Assembly: GCF_041821085.1 (NCBI RefSeq)
Contig: NZ_JBGUAZ010000005.1
Location: 1-64,000 of the forward strand
Source: Natrinema sp. HArc-T2
Lineage (GTDB): Archaea; Halobacteriota; Halobacteria; Halobacteriales; Natrialbaceae
Reading direction: 5' to 3'
Length of the DNA: 64,000 bases
Under the pieces are notes generated by a model. The model did not search any database and was not told the DNA's origin. It saw nothing but the letters and a program-made list of their open reading frames with translations. This document shows, one piece after another, positions 1 through 8,655 of the stretch (the first letter of the stretch is position 1; each line of letters opens with the position of its first letter). Position numbers and translations under genes: made by a program.

Positions 1-173
1 TTACTTCCCGGACAGCAACTGCTACAGGTAGTCCCTATATCCTACAAGACTTAACGGATAGTAACAGGTCTTGGAACGGATCCAGATCAGACTATTCGAG
101 AAATAGTTTAAAATATTTTAGATGAAACAACCAGATAGCAATCCTTAATCATGGTCGGCAGAGATGGAGAGAT

Positions 174-248
174 AGCGGGATGGGATAGCCAGGAGATTCC
201 GGCGGGCTCATAACCCGCAGATCAGTAGTTCAAATCTACTTCCCGCTA
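174..248 (+). tRNA. Initiator tRNA-Met (CAT anticodon)
   Basis: The seven-base acceptor halves AGCGGGA (174-180) and TCCCGCT (241-247) pair, followed by discriminator A. The anticodon arm GCGGG-CTCATAA-CCCGC carries CAT and has three consecutive G:C pairs next to the loop. The first acceptor pair is A:T. Both are hallmarks of archaeal initiator tRNA, and there is no intron (haloarchaeal elongator tRNA-Met normally has one). CCA is not encoded. Confidence 0.95.
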
Positions 249-705
249 TTTCCTGACGTTGAGCAAACTTTTACTGCAACTTGGTCGTTGACGTCCTCCC
301 CACGCTGAAGCGCGAGGATTTCTCTCGCTGGAGTCTCAATCAGCCAGAGTCTTCACGGTGGCAACTTCATCCATATTATGAATTTTAGTTATTGCATATC
401 AAATGTAATGCGACTGCAGGCTTCGACGATCGAACGAATCGGCCTCACAGTCGATTCATACTTGTCGCCGTTTTGCGCGCCCAGTGTCGGTCGGTGAAAT
501 CACCGAGGATTCGACCGACGGTTATTGGGGACGCCCCTGTCGCTCATTCGGGTGTGCGACGGTCTGCCGGCCTGTCGGTGAGGATACGTAGAATGGCGAG
601 GATGGAGCGATTGCCCGAGAAAAGTCACGTCGTCGACTGCTGAGTCGATGTAGCCCCATTCGAAGCACCAACTGAATCCCCAGGGTATCTGCCTTTGTAC
701 CCGTG

Positions 706-796
706 TGATACGGACTCCAGTCTCTGTGGGTACCGGCAGGTCCGCGACCCGCCATGCGGGCGCCCGTTGGGACCCAGTGACAGCAGACTGTATGCA
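706..796. repeat. Dispersed palindromic repeat, family 2, copy D
   Basis: The ends are imperfect inverted repeats (TGATACGGACTCCAG at the left; the complement of the right end reads TGCATACAGTCTGCTG). The interior is a GC-rich stem region around 750-766. It has the same plan as the copies at 3175, 5094, 6920 and 40631. Confidence 0.6.
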
Positions 797-1062
797 TCCA
801 GCCAGTGACGGATCTGCGGAGGTTACGTGAATGGCATGGAGAACAGCCGCCCAATGGCAGCAAGTAATTGCAGTCACTCCAGCACCACCTCGACCTCGCA
901 GACAACCGTGGTCTTACCGGATACGCCTGCCCTAGTCGAAATCGAGCGCCTCGACGAACGAGACTTCCTCGAGCAGACCGCAAAAGCCGCCCGGATGGGC
1001 GTAGGATGGTGGCCGCCGGGCGAGCTGAGAAAACGTAGGTTCGAGGCTGATTGGATCGGTCT

Positions 1063-1092
1063 CTGTCGCGCGGGGTAACGCGACAGAAAAGA
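1063..1092 (+). terminator. Hairpin, terminator-like
   Basis: A perfect 8-bp stem CTGTCGCG (1063-1070) / CGCGACAG (1079-1086) with an 8-base loop, followed by AAAA. The TAA ending the weak open frame 827-1078 lies in the loop. On the minus strand the hairpin is preceded, not followed, by U-rich sequence, so a terminator role is only possible. Confidence 0.35.
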
Positions 1093-1192
1093 TGCTCGGG
1101 AGAATCAGTATCAATTTCGTCCCGATTCTCAGTTGTTCAGAATCGTCTCCGGGACACTCGTTGGAAGTAGATCGTGGTCGGGTAGAGCTGCG

Positions 1193-1316
1193 CTTAGTAA
1201 CAACTGAAACGATTCACACATCGATCGCACCGTCCGCAGCTCTCGCTCACGTCGTAGCTCCGACCCGCGCGCCCCTCGTGCGAACGGGTGTGCAGTGACG
1301 TCAGTGGGTGCTATAG
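1193..1316. repeat. Dispersed palindromic repeat, family 1, copy A (long form)
   Basis: The left end CTTAGTAACAACTGAAACG and the right end CAGTGGGTGCTATAG are imperfect inverted repeats. Read on the minus strand, the element matches the copies at 7169 and 37221 across both arms. It shares with copy B an internal GC-rich hairpin of about 40 bases that copy C lacks. Confidence 0.7.
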
Positions 1317-1436
1317 ACGCGTAGCGAGCACGGCTGGCGCGTTCGTGGGACTCGAGATGAGCCATGTGAAGCGCTGAACACCAGTCGATCGAGGCCACCT
1401 ATGATGCTATTATATGTGTATATATTACATTAATTC

Positions 1437-1447
1437 CTAATATTTAT
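1437..1447 (+). promoter_or_regulatory. TATA-like element for the zinc-ribbon/glutamate dehydrogenase unit
   Basis: The AT-rich run CTAATATTTAT is centred about 27 bases before 1470, which places transcription start within a few bases of the ATG at 1475. This is the short-leader arrangement usual in haloarchaea. Confidence 0.5.
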
Positions 1448-1474
1448 GCGGCTATCGAACGACCAGTAGTATGT

Positions 1475-1624
1475 ATGTACGACATCAGGGGTAATTCTGA
1501 TACCACATCAACATACGAGTGTCTGAGCTGTGGCGAGATTGTCACCACCGATACCCGGGACGGGAAATGTGCTCGTTGTGGGCGGACGAACACCTTCCAA
1601 AATCGAGCTCTCTCACTCGAATAA
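1475..1624 (+). CDS. Small rubrerythrin-like zinc-ribbon protein (49 aa)
   Basis: The 49-residue frame has a zinc ribbon made of two knuckles, CLSCG (residues 16-20) and CARCG (32-36), the rubredoxin-like fold also found at the end of rubrerythrins. The rest is short, with no room for a di-iron domain. The start at 1475 is preferred to the ATG at 1471, which stops after seven codons. It ends 23 bases before the glutamate dehydrogenase start, so the two are probably co-transcribed. Function is unknown; a metal-binding or redox-sensing accessory role is a guess. Confidence 0.75.
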   Translation: MYDIRGNSDTTSTYECLSCGEIVTTDTRDGKCARCGRTNTFQNRALSLE

Positions 1625-1647
1625 CTAATCTCTCCTCTAAACAAGAG

Positions 1648-2949
1648 ATGTCCTCTCATACATCGTCAACAACGATCGAACGGACGGTTTCTCAGCCAGA
1701 CGACGCGGATGTCACGTCAGCAGTTGCAACGGCTCGACGCCAACTCGAGCACGCTGCAACGCACCTCGATATCGATCCGAACATCGTCGAACGGCTCAAA
1801 CATCCGGCAGCTGTCCACGAGGTAACAGTACCAGTCGAACGCGATGACGGTTCCATCGATGTGTTCACTGGCTATCGCGCACACCACGACAGCGTTCGCG
1901 GTCCGTTCAAAGGCGGCCTGCGATACCATCCGGGGGTCACTCGCGAGGAGTGTATCGGCCTCTCGATGTGGATGACCTGGAAGTGTGCCGTGATGGATCT
2001 GCCCTTCGGCGGCGCGAAAGGCGGGATCGTCGTCGATCCCAAAGAGCTCAGCGAGGCGGAAAAGGAACGCCTTACGAGGCGGTTCACGGACGAGATTCGG
2101 GACATCATCGGGCCGAACAAGGACATTCCTGCACCCGACATGGGGACCGATTCCCAGACGATGTCCTGGATCATGGACGCCTACAGCATGCAAGAGGCAG
2201 AGACGCTCCCCGGCGTCGTGACCGGCAAGCCACCCGTCATCGGCGGCAGTTACGGCCGCGAGGAGGCCCCGGGACGGAGCGTCGCCCTCATTGCTCGCGA
2301 AGCTTGCGAGTACTACGACTATCCGCTCGAGGAGACGACCGTCGCCGTTCAGGGGTTCGGGAGCGTCGGAGCGAACGCAGCCCGCCTGCTCGATGAGTGG
2401 GGCGCAACCGTCGTCGCGGTCAGCGACGTCAACGGAGCAGCTTACGATCCAGCGGGACTCGATCCCCATATGATCCCGTCACACGACGAAGAACCCGAGG
2501 CTGTTACCGACTACGCCGACGAGACGATCGAGAACGACGAACTGCTCACGTTGGATGTCGATCTTCTCATTCCGGCAGCCATCGGCGACGTGATTACCGA
2601 AGCTAACGCCGACAGTATTCAGGCGGACCTCATCGTCGAAGGTGCAAACGGCCCGACGACGTTCGCGGCGGATGCGATCCTGGCCGAACGCGACATTCCG
2701 GTCGTCCCGGACATTCTCGCCAACGCTGGCGGGGTCACCGTCTCCTACTTCGAGTGGCTCCAGGATATCAACCGCCGGTCGTGGTCGCTCGAGGAAGTAC
2801 AGGAACAACTCGACCAGGAAATGCTGTCCGCGTGGGACGAAGTCCGAGCCGAGGTCGAAACGAGAGATGTAACGTGGCGAGATGCGGCATACATCGTTGC
2901 TCTCTCGCGGTTGGTTGACGCCCACGCTAATCGCGGTCTTTGGCCGTAA
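1648..2949 (+). CDS. gdh: Glu/Leu/Phe/Val-family glutamate dehydrogenase
   Basis: Catalyses reversible NAD(P)-dependent conversion of glutamate to 2-oxoglutarate and ammonia in the cytoplasm. The 433-residue length is normal for the hexameric enzyme. Visible motifs are the substrate-pocket [11 protein letters not shown] (about residues 79-89), the catalytic-lysine segment PFGGAKGG (about 113-120), PAPDMGT with the catalytic aspartate (about 157-163), and the Rossmann turn GFGSVG (about 236-241). The frame extends upstream to 1519 by GTG, but ATG 1648 is chosen because family members start near there and the zinc-ribbon gene ends at 1624. Co-factor preference cannot be read reliably from sequence alone. 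Confidence 0.95.
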   Translation: MSSHTSSTTIERTVSQPDDADVTSAVATARRQLEHAATHLDIDPNIVERLKHPAAVHEVTVPVERDDGSIDVFTGYRAHHDSVRGPFKGGLRYHPGVTREECIGLSMWMTWKCAVMDLPFGGAKGGIVVDPKELSEAEKERLTRRFTDEIRDIIGPNKDIPAPDMGTDSQTMSWIMDAYSMQEAETLPGVVTGKPPVIGGSYGREEAPGRSVALIAREACEYYDYPLEETTVAVQGFGSVGANAARLLDEWGATVVAVSDVNGAAYDPAGLDPHMIPSHDEEPEAVTDYADETIENDELLTLDVDLLIPAAIGDVITEANADSIQADLIVEGANGPTTFAADAILAERDIPVVPDILANAGGVTVSYFEWLQDINRRSWSLEEVQEQLDQEMLSAWDEVRAEVETRDVTWRDAAYIVALSRLVDAHANRGLWP

Positions 2950-3823
2950 GTACAGCGGTTCAAGGCGACTGTCTGATCCGGGAGGACCAGGACGATTCCG
3001 GCACGCTGCTACGCAGTCGACAGTTAATCGCACGGGCGCCCGGTCGTAATCAGGAGAGAAGGGAGGTGACGAACGCAGCACAGTGAGGTTCCGTGGTCAG
3101 AGCTGGGTTCAATATTTTTATCGTTCGACTTGTTCCCGAAGCTGATCCTCCGGTCGTCACTTTTCAGAATCGGCCATACGGACTCCTGGCAGTCAGTTTC
3201 GGTGCAACCGCGACCCGAGCTGCGGTTGCACCGGTACATCGTGACAGCAGACCGCATCAGTGCTACAGAAAATACATGGTGTCATAATTGAACGACTGGC
3301 GTATACGCCCTCACGGACACGCCGCACGGTCCTCGCCGCCTGCGGACCCCCGTACTTTCCGGTTGCTCGGATGTCTTGAAGACTGGCTTGTCCAGATCGC
3401 TTTCGACTGCTCTCCGACAGTCCATCAATGGCCGATGTACGGCCACGATGTTGCTCGCACGAGCCGTGTGTCTTCTCGTGACCTGCCGTCGGTCGGCTAT
3501 TCTACCTGGGTTGGCATGTCTCGTCTGTTTTCGTCGCCAGTTGCGATCTCCACAGCGCTCTGGCCGTGGAATCTCGATTGTTGGGACAATATGGCCTCCT
3601 CTCACAGTCTTAGAAGTTCGGTACGGGAACACGCCGATTACAACGCGTCAAAGATCATCGGGTTGTAGTCTCTCCAGTCGATGACGAAAACGAATCATGT
3701 CAACAGTAGCGTGATATCGTGTGATAGTACTATACCGCGTGAATACGCCCGGTAACTCTCTTTTGAATAGCCAGTCGTCTCGAGTGGGAAGCCCGAATAG
3801 TCGTGAACAGCTCCGCCGGAGTT
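2950..3823. other. Intergenic region without a supportable gene
   Basis: About 870 bases between glutamate dehydrogenase and the Gln-rich gene. It contains one family-2 palindromic repeat (3175-3260). Open frames on both strands at about 3280-3680 are arginine-, serine- and cysteine-rich, lack the acidic signature of this genome and show no family motif. They may be decayed mobile DNA. Confidence 0.5.
3175..3260. repeat. Dispersed palindromic repeat, family 2, copy E
   Basis: This is the best-formed copy. An inner perfect 10-bp stem GGTGCAACCG (3201-3210) / CGGTTGCACC (3223-3232) is framed by outer arms CATACGGACTCCTGGCAGTCA and the complement CTGATGCGGTCTGCTGTCAC, which match at most positions. 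Confidence 0.75.
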
Positions 3824-3861
3824 CGAGTGGGAGAAACAGTAACCCGAGTGGGAGAAACAGT
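3824..3861 (+). repeat. Tandem 17-bp direct repeat upstream of the Gln-rich gene
   Basis: CGAGTGGGAGAAACAGT occurs at 3824-3840 and again, identical, at 3845-3861, a 21-bp period or two helical turns. A partial CGAGTGGGAA lies at 3781. The second copy ends 8 bases before the TATA-like element, a place where haloarchaeal activators or repressors bind. Confidence 0.7.
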
Positions 3862-3869
3862 GGCCTGAG

Positions 3870-3877
3870 TATTTATT
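3870..3877 (+). promoter_or_regulatory. TATA-like element for the Gln-rich gene
   Basis: TATTTATT is centred about 26 bases before ATG 3899, the spacing of a leaderless haloarchaeal transcript. This decides in favour of the 3899 start over the internal ATG at 3965. Confidence 0.6.
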
Positions 3878-3898
3878 GGGGCGGCTGGACTGGTCGCA

Positions 3899-4528
3899 AT
3901 GCCCTACGAGGCGACGCGTTGCCGGATCTCCGACCTCGTAGGATACGATACCGGCAAGAGAACCATGACATACCAACAGCCACCGCAACAGCAACTAGAA
4001 CAGCCAACTCAACAGCGAGCCGGACACCAGCGACCGCAGCACCAGACCGGACGACAGCAGCACCAACAGCAACCGCAGCACCAGACCGGACAGCAGTCCC
4101 AGCAACCGCAGTCGCGCGACCAGGCCGTCCCGCAGCAGGTCTCACAGGCCATCCACCAACTCGAGGAACTCGAATCGGACGCCGAGTGGGCGCACGGACA
4201 GGCGATGAAGGCTGGCGACCGGTTCACCTCCGGAATGCTGGCTGATCTCACCCAGATTATCCACCTCCAAAAGACGCTGCTCCTGCGGCAGTCCGACTTC
4301 GCACAGACGTTCGGTCAGTGCACCCAGCAAGCACTCCAACAGAGCACCCAGCAACTCCAGCAGTCCCAGGCTCCGGGTGTCCAGCAGGTGATCCAGCAGG
4401 CCCAGCAGATCACCCAGACGATCCAACAGGCGAGCCAGCAAGTCACACAGCAGGGCCAGTCACAGCAGATGGGCAGGCAAATGGGTGGCCAAACGCCGTC
4501 ACCACAGGGCGGTGGCCAACCCTTCTAA
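3899..4528 (+). CDS. Glutamine-rich protein of unknown function
   Basis: A 209-residue frame. From residue 23 on about one third of residues are Gln (63 of 187). Three parts can be seen: a disordered QQ/HQ-rich N-terminal part (about 23-80), a less biased helical middle (about 85-140, with LEELESDAEWAHGQAMKAG and LQKTLLLRQS) and a helical QQ-repeat tail (about 140-195) that could form a coiled coil. There is no signal peptide or membrane segment. An alternative start is ATG 3965; the TATA spacing favours 3899. The low acidity is unusual for this genome. A scaffold, granule-associated or condensate-forming protein is conceivable, but I do not recognise a family. Confidence 0.7.
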   Translation: MPYEATRCRISDLVGYDTGKRTMTYQQPPQQQLEQPTQQRAGHQRPQHQTGRQQHQQQPQHQTGQQSQQPQSRDQAVPQQVSQAIHQLEELESDAEWAHGQAMKAGDRFTSGMLADLTQIIHLQKTLLLRQSDFAQTFGQCTQQALQQSTQQLQQSQAPGVQQVIQQAQQITQTIQQASQQVTQQGQSQQMGRQMGGQTPSPQGGGQPF

Positions 4529-4548
4529 GAACAGGGTAGCCCGACACG

Positions 4549-4575
4549 CCCTCGCAATCCTTGCGAGGGAATTTA
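4549..4575 (+). terminator. Hairpin between convergent genes
   Basis: A perfect 9-bp stem CCCTCGCAA (4549-4557) / TTGCGAGGG (4561-4569) with a 3-base loop, then AATTTAAT. It lies 20 bases after the stop of the Gln-rich gene and before the convergent rhodanese gene, so it is a plausible shared terminator. Confidence 0.5.
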
Positions 4576-4688
4576 ATGTACGGTATGTAAAACCGATACC
4601 CTCCGCTTCAATCCATCTCTTGACAGTCGTCTCGATCTCCGTTGTGTCGAAAGCGCCACCGGATCCTCCAACCGGAGAGATGACGGGC

Positions 4689-5057
4689 CTACCGGAGTTT
4701 CCAGAGCAACGAGCGCAGCTTATACCCGAGTGAACCGTTCTGATAGCCAGTCCACCCGCTCATTCCACCCAACAGCGTCGCTGCATCGTACCCCTCGTCG
4801 ACGAGTAGACTCGTTGCTCGTTTGGCAACCATACCCATCTTACACACAACGACGACGTCTCGCTCGTGCGGGATTTCTCCGAGTCGGTCGCGAAGCGCGG
4901 ACTCGTCGCCTTGGCGCAACTCCTGATAGACCGGCACGTTATGGCTGCCCTCGATTGTGTTCGTCTGATAGTCCGACCGCGGGCGAATGTCGAGGACGAA
5001 CGGCTCGTCTCCAGACTCGAGGCGGGCTTCCAGTTCGGCTGGACGGATGCGACTCAT
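4689..5057 (-). CDS. Rhodanese-domain sulfurtransferase (single domain)
   Basis: A 122-residue cytoplasmic single-domain rhodanese. The N-terminal part has the family segment FVLDIRPRSDY, and the active-site loop is built on the cysteine of VVVCKMGMVAKRA (about residue 81), followed by the typical LLGGMSGW. Such proteins carry sulfane sulfur as a cysteine persulfide. The ATG at 5057 is chosen over the in-frame one at 5084 because the TATA-like TACTATATTG directly precedes it. It could equally belong to the GlpE/PspE-like group; the substrate is unknown. Confidence 0.9.
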   Translation of the reverse strand: MSRIRPAELEARLESGDEPFVLDIRPRSDYQTNTIEGSHNVPVYQELRQGDESALRDRLGEIPHERDVVVVCKMGMVAKRATSLLVDEGYDAATLLGGMSGWTGYQNGSLGYKLRSLLWKLR

Positions 5058-5093
5058 CACTACTATATTGTATCGAAAGCACAAAACCGTGGT

Positions 5094-5184
5094 GATTCAG
5101 ACGGGTTGTCGTCCTGCTGTTCCGGTGGGACCACGACCGTCCTGCGGGTGTACCGGTCACTCGTGACAGCGGCCCGTCTCAGTC
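5094..5184. repeat. Dispersed palindromic repeat, family 2, copy F
   Basis: The ends GATTCAGACGGG and the complement GACTGAGACGGG pair closely. The right end overlaps the stop codon of the transducer gene (5179-5181), so the TGA of that gene is part of the repeat. Confidence 0.65.
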
Positions 5185-6699
5185 GTTGGTCGGCGAGGTG
5201 CGGGTGGTGGCTGCGTCAGTTTCGAAGTAGCGGAGTGCCCGCGAGAGCCGTGACGCTTGGTTGCTGAGACGTTCAGCACTCGTCGACACTTCGGTCAGTG
5301 CTGTGGTCTGTTCTTCGGCCGCAGCGGCGACGCTTTCGGCACCTGCGGTCGTCTCCTTGGAGATCGACGCGACGTCGTCGACCATCGCGACGACTTCCTG
5401 AGTCGAGGCCGCCTGCGCTTCGCTGGCCGCCGAGATTTCCTGGACGCCGACGTTGGTCTCCTGTGCGAGGTCGGTGATCTGTACGAGCGCGTCGACGGCC
5501 TCCTGCACCTGCTCGCTGGCGTCTTGAATGCCGGCGTTCGTGCGCTCGACTTCGGCGGCGGATTCCTCGGTCCGGTCACGGATCGCCTCGAGGCGGGCTT
5601 CGGCCTCCTCGGCTGCCTCCGCGACGTCTTCGGAGAGGGCTTTGACTTCCGTTGCAACGGCGGAGAACCCGTCGCCGCCGCTGCCGGCGTCGGTCGACCG
5701 GGAAACCTCGATGTTGGCGTTCAGCGCCAGCATGTTGGTCTGGCGGGCGATTTCGGCGATCGTATTGAGTAGTTCGTCGATCTGCTGAACCTCCGCCTCG
5801 AGCCGGTGTATCTCGGTGACGGCAGCGCTGGCTTCGGTTTCGATCTCGTTCATCGCAGCGATGGCAGCTCGTGCGGACTCCTGTCCATCCTGTCCGGTGT
5901 CGACGGTTCGTTCGGCGATGTCGGCGACCTCAGACGAGGACACGGCGATCTCTTCGGTCGTCGTCGACAGCGAGTCGAGTTCCTGGGTGACCGAGCGGAG
6001 GTATTCGTGTTGTCGGTCGGCACCGTCGGCGATTTCCTGAATCGACGTGGAGACCTGCTCGGAAGCCGAGTGCACTTCCTCGGAACTGGCCGTCACCGAT
6101 TCGGATGCGGTGGCCACGTTCTGTGCGAACGATGTGAGATCCTCGGTGGTCGACTCGAGCTTGGCGAGCATGTCGTTGAACTCGCGTGCGATCTCGGCCA
6201 TCGCCTCGTTTTCGCTGTCAGGGTCCATGCGCTGGGTCAGGTCACCCGCTGCACACGCCTGCATGACAGTCGCGTACTCGTCGGCTTTCCGCTCGAGATG
6301 CTCGTTGAGTTGGGTCGTCTCTTCGCGGAGCGTGACTGCTTCCTGTCGCGCCTGCTCGACTTCGTCCATTTTCGTCTGGAGTGACTCGTTTTTATTTTGG
6401 AGGTCGTTGACCGTCAGTAGCCCCACGTTGACCACGAGTAAGACGAACACTGCGCCGAACAGGAAGACAAACCCTGTCAGCAGCTGAAAGAGGAGTTCGT
6501 GCCCGCTAACGGCGATCCAGAGAGCGGCGACGTAGCCGAGTAAGAACAACACCATCAGTGCAAGCAACCCCCGCCACCGTCGTCGGTAGCTGGCCTCGTT
6601 CAATTGTAAGAACAGCCGCCGCGTGTACAGAATCGAGCCGAACATGACGAGCGCCCCGGCAGCGATAAGTCCCAGTACAAGTATCGATACTGCGACCAT
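5179..6699 (-). CDS. Methyl-accepting chemotaxis-type signal transducer (Htr family)
   Basis: A 506-residue membrane transducer. Three hydrophobic helices fill residues 1-100 with almost no loop between them, so there is no large external ligand domain; input is likely through the membrane helices. A HAMP-like/coiled-coil region follows (about 100-200), then the long cytoplasmic signalling hairpin. Its tip reads IARQTNMLALNANIEVSRS, the canonical CheA/CheW-binding segment, with a short Gly-rich insertion (AGSGGDGFSAV) where most relatives have AGEAGEGFAVV. No receptor-type neighbour such as a rhodopsin is present. The stop codon lies in a dispersed repeat. Confidence 0.93.
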   Translation of the reverse strand: MVAVSILVLGLIAAGALVMFGSILYTRRLFLQLNEASYRRRWRGLLALMVLFLLGYVAALWIAVSGHELLFQLLTGFVFLFGAVFVLLVVNVGLLTVNDLQNKNESLQTKMDEVEQARQEAVTLREETTQLNEHLERKADEYATVMQACAAGDLTQRMDPDSENEAMAEIAREFNDMLAKLESTTEDLTSFAQNVATASESVTASSEEVHSASEQVSTSIQEIADGADRQHEYLRSVTQELDSLSTTTEEIAVSSSEVADIAERTVDTGQDGQESARAAIAAMNEIETEASAAVTEIHRLEAEVQQIDELLNTIAEIARQTNMLALNANIEVSRSTDAGSGGDGFSAVATEVKALSEDVAEAAEEAEARLEAIRDRTEESAAEVERTNAGIQDASEQVQEAVDALVQITDLAQETNVGVQEISAASEAQAASTQEVVAMVDDVASISKETTAGAESVAAAAEEQTTALTEVSTSAERLSNQASRLSRALRYFETDAATTRTSPTND

Positions 6700-6919
6700 T
6701 ACTGTTCACCGAGAGCGCTGATATCTGCGTAGTTGGACGAACGATTCCGAGTCGACGACTTCGACGTGCTGTGTGGGTTCTGTGTCATCGGTTTCTGAAG
6801 TGATCCGCTTCGAAAGAACGAACGTGCCTCATCGCTGGGTCAGGTCACCGTCCGCCGTCTTCGACGGGACCTAGGGTTCGCCGTTAGCGTGGGACCGTCG
6901 CGGCTGTCATCGGCCCGGC

Positions 6920-6990
6920 GTCTGAGACGGGCTGCTGTCACGGTGTCCCGGGCGCACCCGCCGGCACCCGCTGACAGGAGTCCGTCTGAC
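6920..6990. repeat. Dispersed palindromic repeat, family 2, copy G (short)
   Basis: The left arm GTCTGAGACGGGCTGCTGTC and the complement of the right arm, GTCAGACGGACTCCTGTCAG, match closely. At 71 bases it is shorter than copies D to F. Confidence 0.65.
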
Positions 6991-7168
6991 CGACCGCCAG
7001 CCGAACCTCGTCCCGCTTCGAAACTGGAACTGCGTGTCTGGCAGACCGTCCGTTTTAAAACCATCACTCTCTTTCGAATATAGTGAAGGTCACTGGATAC
7101 GATTATTTAATCTTACCGCCAGCTTCTCCCGCGTCCTTCTCGAGAATCCGACTGAACCGTGGCGTGAT

Positions 7169-7295
7169 CTGTCGTCGCCACTGACAGTCACTGCATACCC
7201 GATCGCACGACGGGCGTGCGGGTCGGAGCGAGTGTCGCGAGCGAGACCCGCGGACGATGCGATCGGTGTGTCACTCGGTTCAGTTGGTACTATCG
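7169..7295. repeat. Dispersed palindromic repeat, family 1, copy B (long form)
   Basis: It runs from CTGTCGTCGCCACTGACAG to CAGTTGGTACTATCG. It matches copy C (37221-37306) at both arms and copy A across its length, and carries an internal hairpin GCGGGTC...GACCCGC (about 7219-7252). Confidence 0.7.
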
Positions 7296-7302
7296 TACCG
7301 CG

Positions 7303-7548
7303 TTATCCGCCGTGTTTTCGATACCAGACTCGAGTCCCGACGGGCGACGCACCCGCCTCGAGATCCAGTCGCCGCACGACCAACTCCCGAATCGCAGTCG
7401 TGACGACGAGCTGGACCGTGTCGCCCGCAGCGGTTTGTACGTCGAAGACGCAGTGGCCGTCCCGTTCGCTGATGCGTTCGATCGTTCCGACGGACCACCG
7501 CTCGATGTCGTGGGTCGGTTTCCGGGCGTGGATTCGGTCGTGGGTCAC
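7303..7548 (-). CDS. Conserved small haloarchaeal protein (81 aa)
   Basis: An 81-residue basic/acidic mixed protein with a predicted small beta-barrel pattern (VGTIERI, GHCVFDV, VQLVVTTAI, GTRVWYRK). I recognise it as a type often conserved in haloarchaea as an uncharacterised DUF, but I cannot assign a function. It lies 96 bases downstream of the isocitrate-lyase-superfamily gene on the same strand, so it may be the last gene of the hydantoinase operon or independent. Confidence 0.7.
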   Translation of the reverse strand: MTHDRIHARKPTHDIERWSVGTIERISERDGHCVFDVQTAAGDTVQLVVTTAIRELVVRRLDLEAGASPVGTRVWYRKHGG

Positions 7549-7644
7549 AGGTAACGAGAAGCCAGAGAGGCAGTTGAAGCTAGCGCCCCCGCAGGTGTCG
7601 TTCGCTCCGCCGATCCGGAGACTCCGTTCGCCTCGAGAGCGAGG

Positions 7645-8592
7645 TTATTCGGAGTTGGGGTCGTCCCCGAGCGACCCCTCGTACTTGTCTTGCTCTTCGT
7701 CGGGGAGGTACTGCCGTTCCCACTCGACGACCTCGGGAAAGCCCGAGAACTCGTGGAGGCTCCCGACGGGCTGGGCGTTGAACGTATCGTCGATGTCTCG
7801 CATCGCCGCCACGGGGTCGTCCGCGAAGGCACTGAGATCCGCGTGGACGTTCGCGATCGTCGACAGTGTCGACGTAATAGGGAACAATACGATGTCGAAT
7901 CCCCACTCCTCGAGCGACGAGAGGTCGACGTACGGCGAGGAGCCGAGTTCGCCGACGAAGTTGTAGACGATCGGCCCGTCGACCTCCCGGCCGATACGCT
8001 CGAGTTCCGACTCGTCGGTTGGGCCCTCGACGAACGCGACGTCAGCGCCGGCCGCGAGGAAGTCGTTGGCGCGGCCGATCGCCTCGTCGAGCGAGCCGTC
8101 ACCCGTGCCGCGGGCGTCGGTGCGGGCGATAAGAACGAAGTCTTCGGCACGGTCGTCCCGAACGTCGGCTGCGGCTTCGATCTTGCCGACTGCCTCCTCG
8201 CGCGGGATGACCTGTCGTCCTTTCGTGTGGCCACAGCGTTTCGGGAACGTCTGGTCTTCGATGTGGATCGCGCCGACGCCGGCTTTGATGTACTCGCGAA
8301 CGGTCCGGATGACGTTGGTCGCGTTGCCGTAGCCGTTGTCAGAATCGGCGATCAGCGGCACGTCGATTCGCTCCTGAATGTTGCCGGCGTTTTCGATCAT
8401 CTCGGGCATCGTGATGAAGCCGGCGTCAGGGTAGCCGGTCTTCGACAGCGACGTCCCGTAGCCGGTCATGTAGATCGCGTCGAAGCCGATAGAATCGGCG
8501 ACTCTGGCGGTAAGTGGGTCGTGAACACCGGGGCAGACCAGGAGTTCGTCGCGCTCGAGGCACGTTCGGAGGGTGGCACCGGAGTCGGTCAT
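7645..8592 (-). CDS. Isocitrate lyase/PEP mutase superfamily carbon-carbon lyase
   Basis: A 315-residue TIM-barrel enzyme. The PEP-mutase/ICL signature is present: GYGTSLS near residue 45, the Mg-binding DSDNGYG (about 83-89), HIEDQ (about 114-118) and the catalytic-loop FPKRCGH (about 120-126) in place of the KKCGH of isocitrate lyases. Members include methylisocitrate lyase, 2,3-dimethylmalate lyase, oxaloacetate decarboxylase and carboxyphosphonate mutase. The context with hydantoinase subunits and a cysteine hydrolase suggests a catabolic lyase acting on a branched C4-C6 dicarboxylate. The exact substrate cannot be read from the sequence. Confidence 0.9.
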   Translation of the reverse strand: MTDSGATLRTCLERDELLVCPGVHDPLTARVADSIGFDAIYMTGYGTSLSKTGYPDAGFITMPEMIENAGNIQERIDVPLIADSDNGYGNATNVIRTVREYIKAGVGAIHIEDQTFPKRCGHTKGRQVIPREEAVGKIEAAADVRDDRAEDFVLIARTDARGTGDGSLDEAIGRANDFLAAGADVAFVEGPTDESELERIGREVDGPIVYNFVGELGSSPYVDLSSLEEWGFDIVLFPITSTLSTIANVHADLSAFADDPVAAMRDIDDTFNAQPVGSLHEFSGFPEVVEWERQYLPDEEQDKYEGSLGDDPNSE

Positions 8593-8655
8593 GGCAGATT
8601 ACACGGTGGTCGCGGCGAAGTCGGTGTCGATGCTGGTCGTCCGTCGGTTGGATCG

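Larger units (their letters stand above)
249..1436. other. Gene-poor, repeat-containing region
   Basis: No convincing gene is seen between the tRNA and the glutamate dehydrogenase unit. The short open frames here lack the acidic composition, promoter spacing and recognisable motifs of the neighbouring genes. The stretch holds two dispersed palindromic repeats (706-796 and 1193-1316) and a hairpin (1063-1092). Bases 284-345 have the look of an IS200/IS605-type right end, but no transposase is next to it. Decayed mobile DNA is the most economical reading. Confidence 0.5.
6700..7302. other. Intergenic region with two dispersed repeats
   Basis: No gene is seen. It holds the family-2 repeat at 6920-6990 and the family-1 repeat at 7169-7295. 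The first 130 bases contain the promoter of the transducer gene, but no clear TATA element could be fixed. Confidence 0.6.

Noticed and set aside
284-345. Sequence resembling the right end of IS200/IS605 elements
   Set aside because: The resemblance is from memory and limited to a short hairpin; no TnpA or TnpB coding sequence is near.
827-1078. 83-codon open frame ending in a hairpin loop
   Set aside because: No recognisable motif, and the N-terminal half is Ser/Thr-rich frame-shadow-like; only the hairpin is kept as a feature.
3282-3684. Overlapping open frames of 100-126 codons on both strands downstream of gdh
   Set aside because: Composition is Arg/Ser/Cys-rich and not acidic, the frames overlap each other, and no family motif, promoter spacing or conserved start is visible.
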